Under the pieces are notes generated by a model. The model did no database searches. It was not told the origin of the DNA and saw only the letters and a program-made list of their open reading frames with translations. Below are positions 10,932 to 20,647 of a stretch of 64,000 nt of DNA, piece by piece. Made by a program: the position numbers and the translations under genes. The stretch comes from Mesocentrotus franciscanus (taxonomy: Eukaryota > Echinodermata > Echinoidea > Camarodonta > Strongylocentrotidae): positions 37,536,912 to 37,600,911 of the forward strand of contig CP137669.1 of assembly GCA_037976565.1 (NCBI GenBank). Reading direction: 5' to 3'. Positions within the stretch are counted from its first letter, which is position 1, and each line of letters begins with the position of its first letter.

Positions 10932-12145
10932 CAGGGAAGAAAGCAAAGCGAAAAGGTTCAAATATTAAGTCTTGATTAATTTTATTCAAATCAATTACCA
11001 GTAGGCCTAATCATAGGCAGATCGGTATGTGTATGGGGGGTTCGCGGGGAGATGTCCCACTTCAAAACCCAATTCGGCAAAAAAATACCTCATGATAAAA
11101 GTAAAATAAAAAGTTAGAGGCCTATCTTATGATTATTTGTTTCAACATAGGGTTGGGCTTAATTATTGGTTTCTTCACGTGCTTGAATACCACACTATAT
11201 AACATAGGGCGTTCATCTATTGGATTACGTAACTGCGAGAGCACTATATACATATATATATATATTTGTAAGTCTACGTCAGGCATGGTCTAATAATATT
11301 GCGTAATGTTGACTATCATGGCTGAGCAGTGTTATTATTTCATGTCCTACAAATTTTCAAAGAACAGTGTTGGTTATGGACGGAATATGATTATGTCTGC
11401 CTGCACTTGGGTATGAATGCGTTGATTGATTTACTTTATGACATTTAGCCTATTTTCAGTGGCATTTTAAATTGCTATTTTCATTTTTACAATTCTGTTA
11501 TTTATAACAGTACTATATTTAGTGGGCTTTTTTTGAGGTAATTACCAGCAAAAATGTGGATAAAATGATCTAGTCTTTCAGTCTTTCTTCTTTTTTTTTT
11601 ACATAAAAGTATTATTACTCCCAGTACTATTAATCACATGGAATATAGTCTTCTCAACAATAATGTATATATGCTATGTACTAAATCAGTCTTTCATTTT
11701 TTTACCTTTATATTTTCTAAGCAAATATTTAAAGAATAGCGACATTTTCGTGCTATCAAAGTAAAAATAGGATCAGATCTCTATCTCTATGATCCTCTCT
11801 CTCTCTCTCTCTCTCTCTGCCTCTCTCCGTCTCTGTCTGTCTGTCTATCTCTCCCAATGTCTCTCCTACGCTTTTCCATATATTTGCTTTCCCAATGCTT
11901 AAGTTAGGTTTTGCTTTAGAGTCTCTTAACCAATCGGAAATTATGTTCTTCTTATAATTCTTCATCATTGACCATCTCTGTAATTATATCTCCTATGTAT
12001 CATTTTCAATTGTTCTAAATATAGAATTACAGTGTAACGTACTTTTATGTTGTAAATATTTTGTTATTTTCCATTTTGTTACATGTCAATACATGCTATA
12101 GATTTATTTGAACACGATTTTGTATTATTGTTGATAATAAATAAA
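10932..12145 (+). other. 3' UTR of the Shisa-like gene, with candidate poly(A) signal
   Basis: AT-rich sequence follows the stop codon without further coding signals. An AATAAA at 12140-12145, in a TAATAAATAAAATC context and followed by T/G-rich sequence, is a good polyadenylation signal candidate, which would give a 3' UTR of roughly 1.2 kb. Earlier weak AT-rich signals mean the true end is uncertain. A (CT)n run sits at 11795-11830. Confidence 0.45.
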
Positions 12146-12351
12146 ATCATCGTATCTAACTAACTACATTTTCACTGTTGAGGGCAGTATTGTGATACGA
12201 CTAGTTGTACGTTGTTTATATACTATCACATTTGCATGACAGAATTATCACTGTTTGCTTTTTTGTAGTATAGGTTTAAAACATAAAATCGCAGAAAAAA
12301 AAGAATTCTACTATAACTTCTGTAAATAACTAGTGATTAACCCCTCACCCT

Positions 12352-12515
12352 CCCAAAAACGATCCCAATAGGGGGTAGTTGTCCAGGGCTAAATGCCCCA
12401 ATGGATATACATGTAGTTGTATGGGGATAGATGTCCGGCCAGCTGTTTTGGGGACTGTTGTCCGGATGGCAATTGTCCGGGCTAGTAGTCAATTGGTTGT
12501 CCTAGAATCATTTGT
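12352..12515 (+). mobile_element. Foldback-like GGTAGTTGTCC element, degraded copy 2
   Basis: It contains GGGGGTAGTTGTCCAGGG and several diverged TTGTCCGG units, and ends GTTGTCCTAGAATCATT, close to the right end of the element at 8430-8855 (GTGTCCTAGAATCGTT). The left (CCCC-strand) half is missing. It lies just past the presumed 3' end of the Shisa-like gene. Confidence 0.55.
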
Positions 12516-13260
12516 CTTCCCATAGCATCATACTCATCCATAGATCACGTGCTAATTACAGATTAAACAAATAGGGAATAAAGCCGGTGACGAAAAAATA
12601 AAGGTATACCTCTTACAACGTATACTTTGCATGTCTCTTATTGACAGATGAAAATAAAACGGTTTCACAAGAAATGTGACCGTGGGAATTTAGTTCAGAC
12701 TAAAAATAGAGATAATTTTGTCAATAAAAGACAACAAACTATATACAATCCGCCTTGATTCTAACCTTTTTATAAACGTTGCAAACAATGTTTTGCATCC
12801 GCTAATGATAATTCATTCAATGTGATAATGTTTAAAGGAGCAATTTCATCAGGAAGTTAGTTCAGTGTTTTTTCTCTTGAAAATGGTATGAGGTGCAGAA
12901 AATGGTAGACATTATAATTTTGTTTAAAAAGTTAAATATTTATCATTTTTAAATATGAATATGGCTCTTTGGTAGCGTGTAATTATGATTCGTCCGAATT
13001 TGTATTCACATACAAATGTTTCACGTAATAACGCTTACATAATGCTATATAGATATAACATAAAGTATGATGATAGCAGAGTCACTTTAATTCGACGGTA
13101 ATGACCGAAGTAATGATAGTACATGTACAGTACATTGTTTATTTTGTTAAAGATCGGAAGTTACACCCATCCTGTCTTGATGTAAAGACAATGTGTTTGA
13201 CCTGTTATGATAGCAATGGGTGCGATTTTTTTCACCACTAGCCGAGTTACTGAATATTTG
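12516..13260. other. Intergenic, nothing recognised
   Basis: AT-rich sequence with no open frame of coding character, no splice-flanked candidate exon and no clear repeat structure. Confidence 0.5.
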
Positions 13261-13279
13261 CTTATCAATATCCTACATG

Positions 13280-13575
13280 TTTAGAGAGGGGATAGAGAGA
13301 GAGAGAGAGAGAAAGAGAGGGGAAGATAAGAGAGAGAGAGAAAGAGAGGGGAAGATAAGAGAGTGAGAGAGGGGGGATAGAAAGAGAGAGAGAGGGGAAG
13401 ATAAGAGAGTGAGAGAGTGGGGATAGAAAGAGAGAGAGAGGGGAAGATAAGAGAGTGAGAGAGTGGGGATAGAAAGAGAGAGAGGGAGAGAGTGAGGGGA
13501 TAGAGTGAGAGTAAGAGCATGGAGTAGGTCCATGGTGTGTGAGGGAGAAAGATAGAGAGGGGGAGGAGGAGGAGA
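13280..13575 (+). repeat. Purine-rich GA minisatellite
   Basis: Nearly pure purine sequence built from a repeated unit of roughly 50 bases, in which GAGAGAGAGAGGGGAAGATA is followed by AGAGAGTGAGAGAGTGGGG and GATAGAAA. Four or more tandem copies are visible between 13300 and 13510. The long minus-strand Leu/Ser/Pro open frames are artefacts. Confidence 0.9.
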
Positions 13576-14464
13576 GAGCGTAGGCCCCTACCCGTTTGAA
13601 AGGCCAGAAAAAAGAATAGACGTGAAAAAGTAATAAACTATAGTCAAGTGCAATGGGTCTTCAGAACATGGGGCTGTACAGCTCCCCTCACCCCGGTTTT
13701 GAGAGAATTCTGCCCCTTGTTTCCACAATTTCTTGATGCGCACCCACCCCCCAAAAAAAAAAAAAAAAAATGGGACATGAATATCAAGAGAGCCAAGATG
13801 CAAATGGGATAACAAATATAAATACAATTGAGCATTTCAAACCAAGATAATAAATGAATAAGAAGAGAAATATAATTGGGAGGTAGTATCAATGAATTGT
13901 ATTATGAATCAACATAAATTATCAAAAGGCAAAACAGCGACCGGTATACCTATACAGAATATCAGTATAGTCTTGTATTTCAATTAATTTCTATTACATG
14001 TACTACAACACAAGGCCTACGCCTGTGATAAAACTTGTCAAATTTTCCTGTTGTTATTGAGTGAAATTCCATTTAATTGAGAACATCCACCATTAAAATA
14101 CAACGATTGGAAGAAGGTTAAACCATAGTAGGTCCATGGTTAAACTACTAAAAACTCCAAATCATTCACATCTTTCATTAGATTTTACTATTAGGTTAGG
14201 AAGTGAGATTCGTATGAATGGGAAAAAGAAAGGTCGACATTTTCATCAATGAACATCTCGGATTGTACCCATACCGTTTGCATCAACACAATGACTTTGA
14301 TAACTTTCACTTTGATGAGAGCCATTTGGACTTTAGAAAGAATCCATTCATTCTTGATATCGACTAAACAAGAAATCATACCATCTCTGTTTATGCATTT
14401 GAATAGTGTTTATCATTACATTAAAGAACATCGGGTTTAATCATTTTCTTTCATAAAGGGTCCA
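13576..14464. other. Intergenic, nothing recognised
   Basis: Contains a C5A18-like homopolymer pair near 13745-13770, otherwise unique-looking AT-rich sequence. The overlapping open frames at 14191-14379 (-) and 14249-14440 (+) show no domain. Confidence 0.45.
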
Positions 14465-14645
14465 TGTGTGTGTAATTGGGTTTTTACAGACGTGTATCAA
14501 TCAGATATGATTATTTACGTCTGGGGACCAACCTTTAACGTCACCATCCGAAAGACGCGACTCAGTTTCGAACCTGCGTCCTCGGCTGAATCAGTTTATA
14601 ACTTCCATTGTTAGCTGGATTACAGGCGCACGCCACAACGCCTAG
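14465..14645 (-). mobile_element. 7SL-like SINE, copy 1
   Basis: About 180 bp, read on the minus strand. The 5' part carries GGCGTGCGCCTGTAATCCAG, close to the conserved start of 7SL RNA and Alu-type SINEs. A B-box-like GGTTCGAAACTGAG lies about 75 bases in, and the body ends with a CGTCTGTAAAAACCC-type segment and a short CA-rich tail. Near-identical copies lie at 25871-26050 and 54893-55072, differing at only a few positions, which indicates recent spread. Confidence 0.7.
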
Positions 14646-15478
14646 TCCATAACAACATGCTCACTTTTTAAATGTAGTGAAAGTCAAGGCCTACCTATTT
14701 CTCAAGGAATAAACGGTTATTACTGGCAATTTTTTTAAACCGACTTTAGCAGTGGTATACTGATAAATCAGATAGGAACTTTTTATATCAAATTATTGCT
14801 CTTTGCTTCAAGTAAACTAACAAATGAGACAGTCATCTTGGACTTGACCTCTGTCATATCGATCTATCAAGCATCTCACAACCAGTCACTAGTTCTCAAA
14901 CTCGACTCGTATCGTTCTCAATCCATATCACGTGATCACTCTATTCTGACCTTGCTCGTCACTCGCTCTAATATACGCCACCCAAAATACAATCAAACGC
15001 TCGCTTTTCACATCCTATTGATTACATAAGTAAACACCAAGATTTTTGTTTGAGGCTAAATAATTTTATTTCCTAAATATTTCACACTTTCAGCATGTTA
15101 TACATGTCATATACTGTATGTTTATACAGAACATTTCCAACCCATATTATTTTGTACAGGTCGTGTTTTAGAAAATTATATTTTCGGCTTCGAAGTCTTT
15201 CGACAAGGACGTGCATGGTCGAAAAATCAGTCTTGGGCAGAATTCGATAAACAGTTTTGGGAAGAGTTCGACAGTGTTGGGAAGAGTTTTTAACAAATTT
15301 AAAAGAATCCAGTGGATTTCGTCGAAAGATGCTTTTGATTAACCAGAACATAGCATACAAATTCAGTATTATAGCGGCTACCAACATAAGATTTTGATAG
15401 GCTTATCAAAGAAGGAAATTCAATTTTATTGAAATAATTCCAAAAAGGTGACAAGGCCGAATTTGTATCATGGAAGTC
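14646..15478. other. 3' flank of the minus-strand FAS1 gene
   Basis: The part next to 15479 is the 3' UTR side of the minus-strand gene. The open frames at 14796-15029 (+) and 15082-15387 (-) have no recognisable domain. An inverted TTTTGGGAAGAGTT repeat cluster near 15235-15292 is short and unexplained. No clear poly(A) signal was fixed. Confidence 0.4.
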
Positions 15479-18224
15479 CTAGACGAGGACGTAATGTTTT
15501 TGTGATGGGATGAGGACGTGATCAATGACGTGGATAACTCCGTTGGTGGTCGGGATGTCGGCTTGAATCACATGGCTTGCTTCTGAACGGTCTTGGGCCT
15601 TGTTCAGAACAAATTTTCCTGTAAAGGAAGTGATGAGAATTTAGAAGTTGGCTTGAGCGAAATCAAGAGACAGACTAAGTGAAAGTTAAGACGTGATGGT
15701 TTCTTTGTGGATGAAACATCCGTAAATAATGTGATCATGGTCATGTTTGATGGCAACTATGGTAAACTCGTTATTCAAATTAAACATACATTTTAACATC
15801 GGTAACAGAAGAATTAGGTTAAAAAGTTTACGTCGTAAGTACCGAAATTAGATCATACATGACCGATTGCCAATGGTAAAATTGCCATTTCAACACCAGT
15901 TTATAAATTGGATCACGTTTGTTTCTGTATCTACCCAAGTCTTTATAAAGTTTTTTTGTTTTGGTCTCGGAACTCTATATGGTCCCTAAACAGTAGTGAT
16001 TTGATATTCTGGTTCTGGAAGCGAAAACAAATGCACACCATCTTCAAAAAGATCAAAAGACGTACCGTTTTCAATGCTGACTGAGATCTCGTCTCCCTGA
16101 GAGGCCCTGATCATCTGTCCTGATGACAATGAGGCAGAATATTTGACGTCAGAGATCACGTGGTATTTGAGCAGGTTTTGTAGTTTGGACTTGTCTCTCT
16201 TGAGGTCATCAAGAACACCAGATGGAAGGGCGTGGAAGGCAGAGTCGGTGGGCACAAGAACCGTGATGGGGTCAGAAACTGGAGTGTAATGGTAGAATAA
16301 GAATAAGAAGTTCTAACTAGTGAATCAAAAATATTGATACTGTGCATACAAATAATTCTTGAAAATCTTGAAAGTTAGGCAAACAATCATCGTGATGAAC
16401 GTCCCTTTTCAGCACAAACTTCTTAAGAAATGCAAGACATTATACGAGGTATCAGCGTTTTCCCAATAACCCAATTAATATAGGATAAGTTAGTTCTGAT
16501 TCCAAGGGATAAGTGGCGGTATTATCTTTGCAATTACGTACACATATCATTTTTAATTTGAAGGGGAAAAAACGTTTCTTTAAAGTGAATTGAATTTTTG
16601 GACAGACACTGATCCGGAAATTGAATCATGAAACATACAATTAATGTATGGGTGAATATAGAGAGATTTTTTCAAATAATTCTTTTTAAAAAAATAAAGG
16701 GGAAGTCGAAGGCATCCGTTTAATTAACAGAGACGTTAGAACTTACTTTCAAGTTCTTCCTTGAGTCCGGCTTGTTTCAGGAGATCGACGATGACGGAGA
16801 AGGCTTGGTTATCATACAGGGTCTCGATAACGTTACCGACTGGAAGTGGATAGATCACCTTGTCGACTACGTGAACGAGTCCATTGCTAGCCATCCTATC
16901 GGCGTTAATGATTCGAGCTCCATTAACTGTGACAATCTGTTAAAAAATGAATTAGTATTAGGAATTAATTAGTATTAGGCTATCTTCATGTGTTTAGCCA
17001 TAAAAGCATTACAAAAGACAGTCTTACTTCTTGTACATTGGGGAGAAGTGTATTCATGTTGTCTGTGAGGCAGTTTCCGCAAAGATGACAAAAATCAATG
17101 TGATTTGGTATAGAGCCAACAGAAATACACGGGAGGCATAAATTTGAATAAAAGCTCGGCATTTGTATATGAATGATTTCTTAACGAATGCTGAAAGACT
17201 GGAATTACTCAGTTTTAGATTTCCGAAGTCTCGAAGACATGGAAAACTTAGTATATGAATTCCGATTTTGATTCGATGTTTACGAAATGCATTTTCAAAT
17301 AAAACTACGCACCTTCTTCACCTCGTTATAGACGTTGAATCGCAGCTTGGCGCCATTCAAGCTTTGGACCTTCTTGTTGTTGCTTATATCTGAAGACCTG
17401 ATCATACCTGGAACGACCCATGCCCGAACAAGTTGCTTTAGAGACTCAAGGGTTGGCTTCAGTTTGTCGGGTAGTTCCTGCCTCCATCTCTGGACAGCCT
17501 CGTCACTGGGCATGCACAACGTCACGGATGCTGCATAGTGAAAATTAGGGGTTTGGTAACTGAATATTGGAATGTTGGATATGTGAAACTTTCAGGTAAC
17601 ATTTCACTTTATCTAACTCGGGAGGGAGAACACAACCCATCAACGCATAAGACAAATTTGAGGTTTCATTCCTAAAGTATAACCTTTATGCCGTATTAGG
17701 AGTTTCAAATAACTAGAAAAGGAAACTAATGTCTAGAATTGGAAATAAAAAGATTTTTGGGTGTTCAAAAAGTGAAACGAATGACTAATTACTTTACAGC
17801 ATAGACTAAAGTGACTTAGCTCGTGTTTACTTAAATTTAAACACAGTAAATTATTAAATGAGGGGAAAAAAGTCCAATGTCTCCTAGTAAAGGATTAAGA
17901 AGAGGATATTAGGTGAAGCAAAGTTAATAAAAAGAGACAAAACTTACCAAACTCTTCATCTCTGAGAACCTGCCTCAGGTTAACCTGCTCTGCGATTTGA
18001 GATGCCTCCCGGAGCCCTAGAGATGGTAACATGTCGAGGAGATCACCCTGGCTGGACACGTCGATACGACTGTAGAACAACTTCGACTGCTCGAAGATCT
18101 TTCTCAGGTACTCTGACGACGAGATGTCTCTATTCTGCTTGTTGACATCGTCGGGTGTTAGAATCATCGGGTTGGCGACGGCTGCCCCAACGAGGACGAC
18201 TAGGAAAACGACGACAGACTGCAT
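15479..18224 (-). CDS. Secreted two-domain FAS1 (fasciclin) protein, 5 exons, 345 aa
   Basis: Exons on the minus strand are 18224-17948, 17530-17313, 16936-16747, 16278-16066 and 15618-15479, with GT-AG introns and consistent phases, ending TAG. The protein opens with a signal peptide (MQSVVVFLVVLVGAAVANP). Two FAS1 domains follow. Domain 1 has the VTLCMPSDEAV motif and ends GLVHVVDKVIYP, but the usual Tyr-His of FAS1 is replaced by Ala-Trp (RAWVVPG). Domain 2 has VLVPTDSAFHALP, an intact LLKYHVISD and ends GVIHVIDHVLIP. The protein finishes QKHYVLV. FAS1 domains mediate cell-matrix adhesion (periostin, TGFBI type). No GPI or membrane anchor is visible, so secretion is inferred. ATG choice rests on the signal peptide and ACCATG context. 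It is a head-to-head paralogue of 20648-23120. Confidence 0.88.
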
Positions 18225-18328
18225 GGTTGAGCTGTTGGTTGCTTGGTAGTCGGGCAGAGAAGCAGAGAGACGTTCGATAAGCTTTGACCCACTAAAGACA
18301 AGGTGTGGCGAAGAAATATTATTACCAC

Positions 18329-18336
18329 TATTTATA
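18329..18336 (-). promoter_or_regulatory. TATA box of the minus-strand FAS1 gene
   Basis: On the minus strand the sequence reads GGGTTATAAATAGTGG, a canonical TATAAATA about 105 bases upstream of the start codon, placing transcription start near 18300. The homologous site of the plus-strand paralogue reads GGGTAGAAATG and has lost the motif. Confidence 0.6.
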
Positions 18337-18691
18337 ACCCTGTCCCTCCAGCTCGTACCGCAAGAAGGGAAATATTTTGAGAATTTCATTCATATTACTT
18401 TTCTAAAGATCCCTCAGACTCAAAAGAAGAGACCGATTCAAAAATGTATTCAAAATGTATGCAAAACTCTTTGATAGGGGTTACATTTGAAAATACAAAG
18501 TACACAAAATTTGCTCAGTCTTGCTCGACATAAAAACAAATGATGTCTGCAACTCGCATTGTGCCCATTGAAAAACAAAACCATATTTAATTCTCCAGCC
18601 TTTTAAAGATCATGGGGCCAGTGACCATTCCGGGAATGCTTCAAATCGTGAAACCTTTCACATGTTTTGTTTACATTGAATGTTCCAATAG

Positions 18692-18918
18692 GCCATTTTC
18701 GCAATGTAACTAAATTTATACTCAAGTGCCTCGTTACGAATTATTTCATTCACCTGATAAGAATATCAATAATGTCAATAGTCAAAAATGCGAATTGCAA
18801 TTTGAATGCTGACTATTGGGATACATTTATTCGTAACAGGTGAATGAATTAATTCGTATCGAGACGCTTCACAAAGGCATATGAATAAATTTGGTTATAA
18901 TATTACGAAACTGGACTA
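18692..18918. mobile_element. MITE-like element with long imperfect terminal inverted repeats
   Basis: The left arm (about 18692-18762) contains TTACGAATTATTTCATTCAC, and the right arm (about 18837-18918) is its reverse complement with CAGGTGAATGAATTAATTCG. Similarity extends outward through AAATTTAT to the TTTCG(C/T)AAT ends. No coding capacity. It lies upstream of the minus-strand FAS1 gene, and I found no counterpart on the other arm of the duplication, so it probably inserted after the duplication. Confidence 0.5.
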
Positions 18919-18974
18919 TTAATCAAGTAGGCCTAATCCAATGCCCTATCATAGGCCTACAGGTGACTCCTCAA

Positions 18975-19125
18975 TGGACCGGTTTACTAACATTCAAATT
19001 TATGGGTGTTTCTTTACTATGGACCTAGTGACAAGGTATGTTATAAATGAAAGAACTACAATACTTGGAATCCAGTCTGCATACATTGTTGCTATGTCGG
19101 GCAAACTTTAAGGTTGTCAAGAACA
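18975..19125. repeat. Left inner arm of the FAS1 inverted duplication
   Basis: The reverse complement of this stretch aligns to 19795-19990. Shared segments include GTATTGTAGTTC, CACTAGGTCC, AAAGAAACA, GTTAGTNAACCGG and the GACAACCT/AGGTTGTC block. Together with the mirrored genes outside it, this shows that the duplication includes intergenic DNA and places its centre near 19.44 kb. Confidence 0.7.
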
Positions 19126-19794
19126 ACTTTTCTTTATTATGCATAAAATTTGAATATGTTATTAAACCGGTCTATCGTGGACACAATCCATATTCTTGTC
19201 AAAATGCAATTGCATGCATGTCTTTGGACATATTTTAACACGTTTAGAGTTAGTGAATTTCAATAGCCGGAATGCAAACTACATAACTATTAGTTGCTGC
19301 ACGGTTGGATAAAGCTCGGAATAGCAGCTGTTGAAGTTGCCCCGAGCAACTGTGTTACTGGAGGATTTATGCAACAATACATGTACATGCACATTCTAAA
19401 ACCTTATTAAGAAGTATCATGTATACCATGGATACATTGTTGCGTAATGATTACCATTGTAATTCAAACCCACATTTGCAAAACGATGGCATGCCGGCAC
19501 CACTATCAATAGACCATTTTCAAATTGTTTTAGAGTTATACATGTTTACCGAGCGACGAGCTTTTTACGTTCACCTGCTATATATTATTGTATTTCAATA
19601 GTCAGAATGTGATAGGCATACATTATTGTTGCAAGGTCGGAGAAAAAATTATGGCTGTCCCTTCCAAACGTTCTGAGACAACTTCACCTAAACACAAATA
19701 ACGAACTAAGGCAGTCATCTGTTACGAGGTGTTGTACTCGTATTCCAATAAACCGGTTTACTGACATGTTCAAATGTGATGAATACTTTTTAAA

Positions 19795-19990
19795 CAAAGG
19801 TTGTTCTTGACAACCTGAAAGCATGCCCGAGGCTTGCCCGACGTAGTAACGGGCAATGTATGCACACTGGATTCCAAGTATTGTAGTTCATTCATTAATA
19901 AGAGGTTAATGGATAACTCGGCACTAGGTCCCAAGGAAAGAAACATTCATAAATGTTAATACGAATATGTTAGTTAACCGGCGTATTTTC
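19795..19990. repeat. Right inner arm of the FAS1 inverted duplication
   Basis: Inverted partner of 18975-19125, diverged and with small insertions (for example TAATAAGAGGTTAATGGATA around 19892-19912). Between the two arms (19126-19794) are loosely related direct segments carrying TTTCAATAG(C/T)C(G/A)GAATG (near 19258 and 19595) and TTGTTGC near GTCGG. Confidence 0.65.
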
Positions 19991-20647
19991 ACAATCCAAG
20001 CCGCATAAATTAGTTGTTGTAATGGCGGGCGTTTTTATTTATGGCAAGTACCCATTGAATTTTATTACACACGTTAACGTGTCGCTTGGAAAAGGATCGT
20101 GAATATAATTATTTGAAGAATACGAGAATTGTTTCATTGTTCATCATGATTTGAAAAGCTGCAAATGGAGCCAAGACTCGCGGCTAACCATGGGTTTTGT
20201 GATCCAATAGAAAGTTAGAATATTAGAAAGGCAAATATATTGGAGCAGAATGGTCCATGATATGTGTCATCATCGTAGAATAGTTAATCGATTGAACAGG
20301 TTTTTGTTTTTTCAAATAGTAAGAATCCTATATATGGAATATTGATGTGTCTGATAGGCAAGAGTGGTCTTTCGTTCGTCAAAATTGAACCGTTGTCGAA
20401 GAGGTATGTATATTATGTTCGATTACATTTCAGCAGCTGTCTATTCTTTAGCGTTTTGACGAATCCTTTGGCATGAAATATGCCGGGAATTTAAAGTGTC
20501 TGTAATTTTTTTGGTATGAGATGGCGATTCATGGGTAGAAATGTTGGTACTAAGATTTCTTCACCACACCTTGTATTAAGTGGGTCCAGGCTTGCCGAAC
20601 GCCTCTCTAGTTCTTTGCCCGACTACCAAGCAATCAACAGCTCGACC

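Noticed and set aside
13273..13533. Overlapping minus-strand Leu/Ser/Pro-rich open frames
   Set aside because: They read the purine GA minisatellite and have no unique sequence or splice context.
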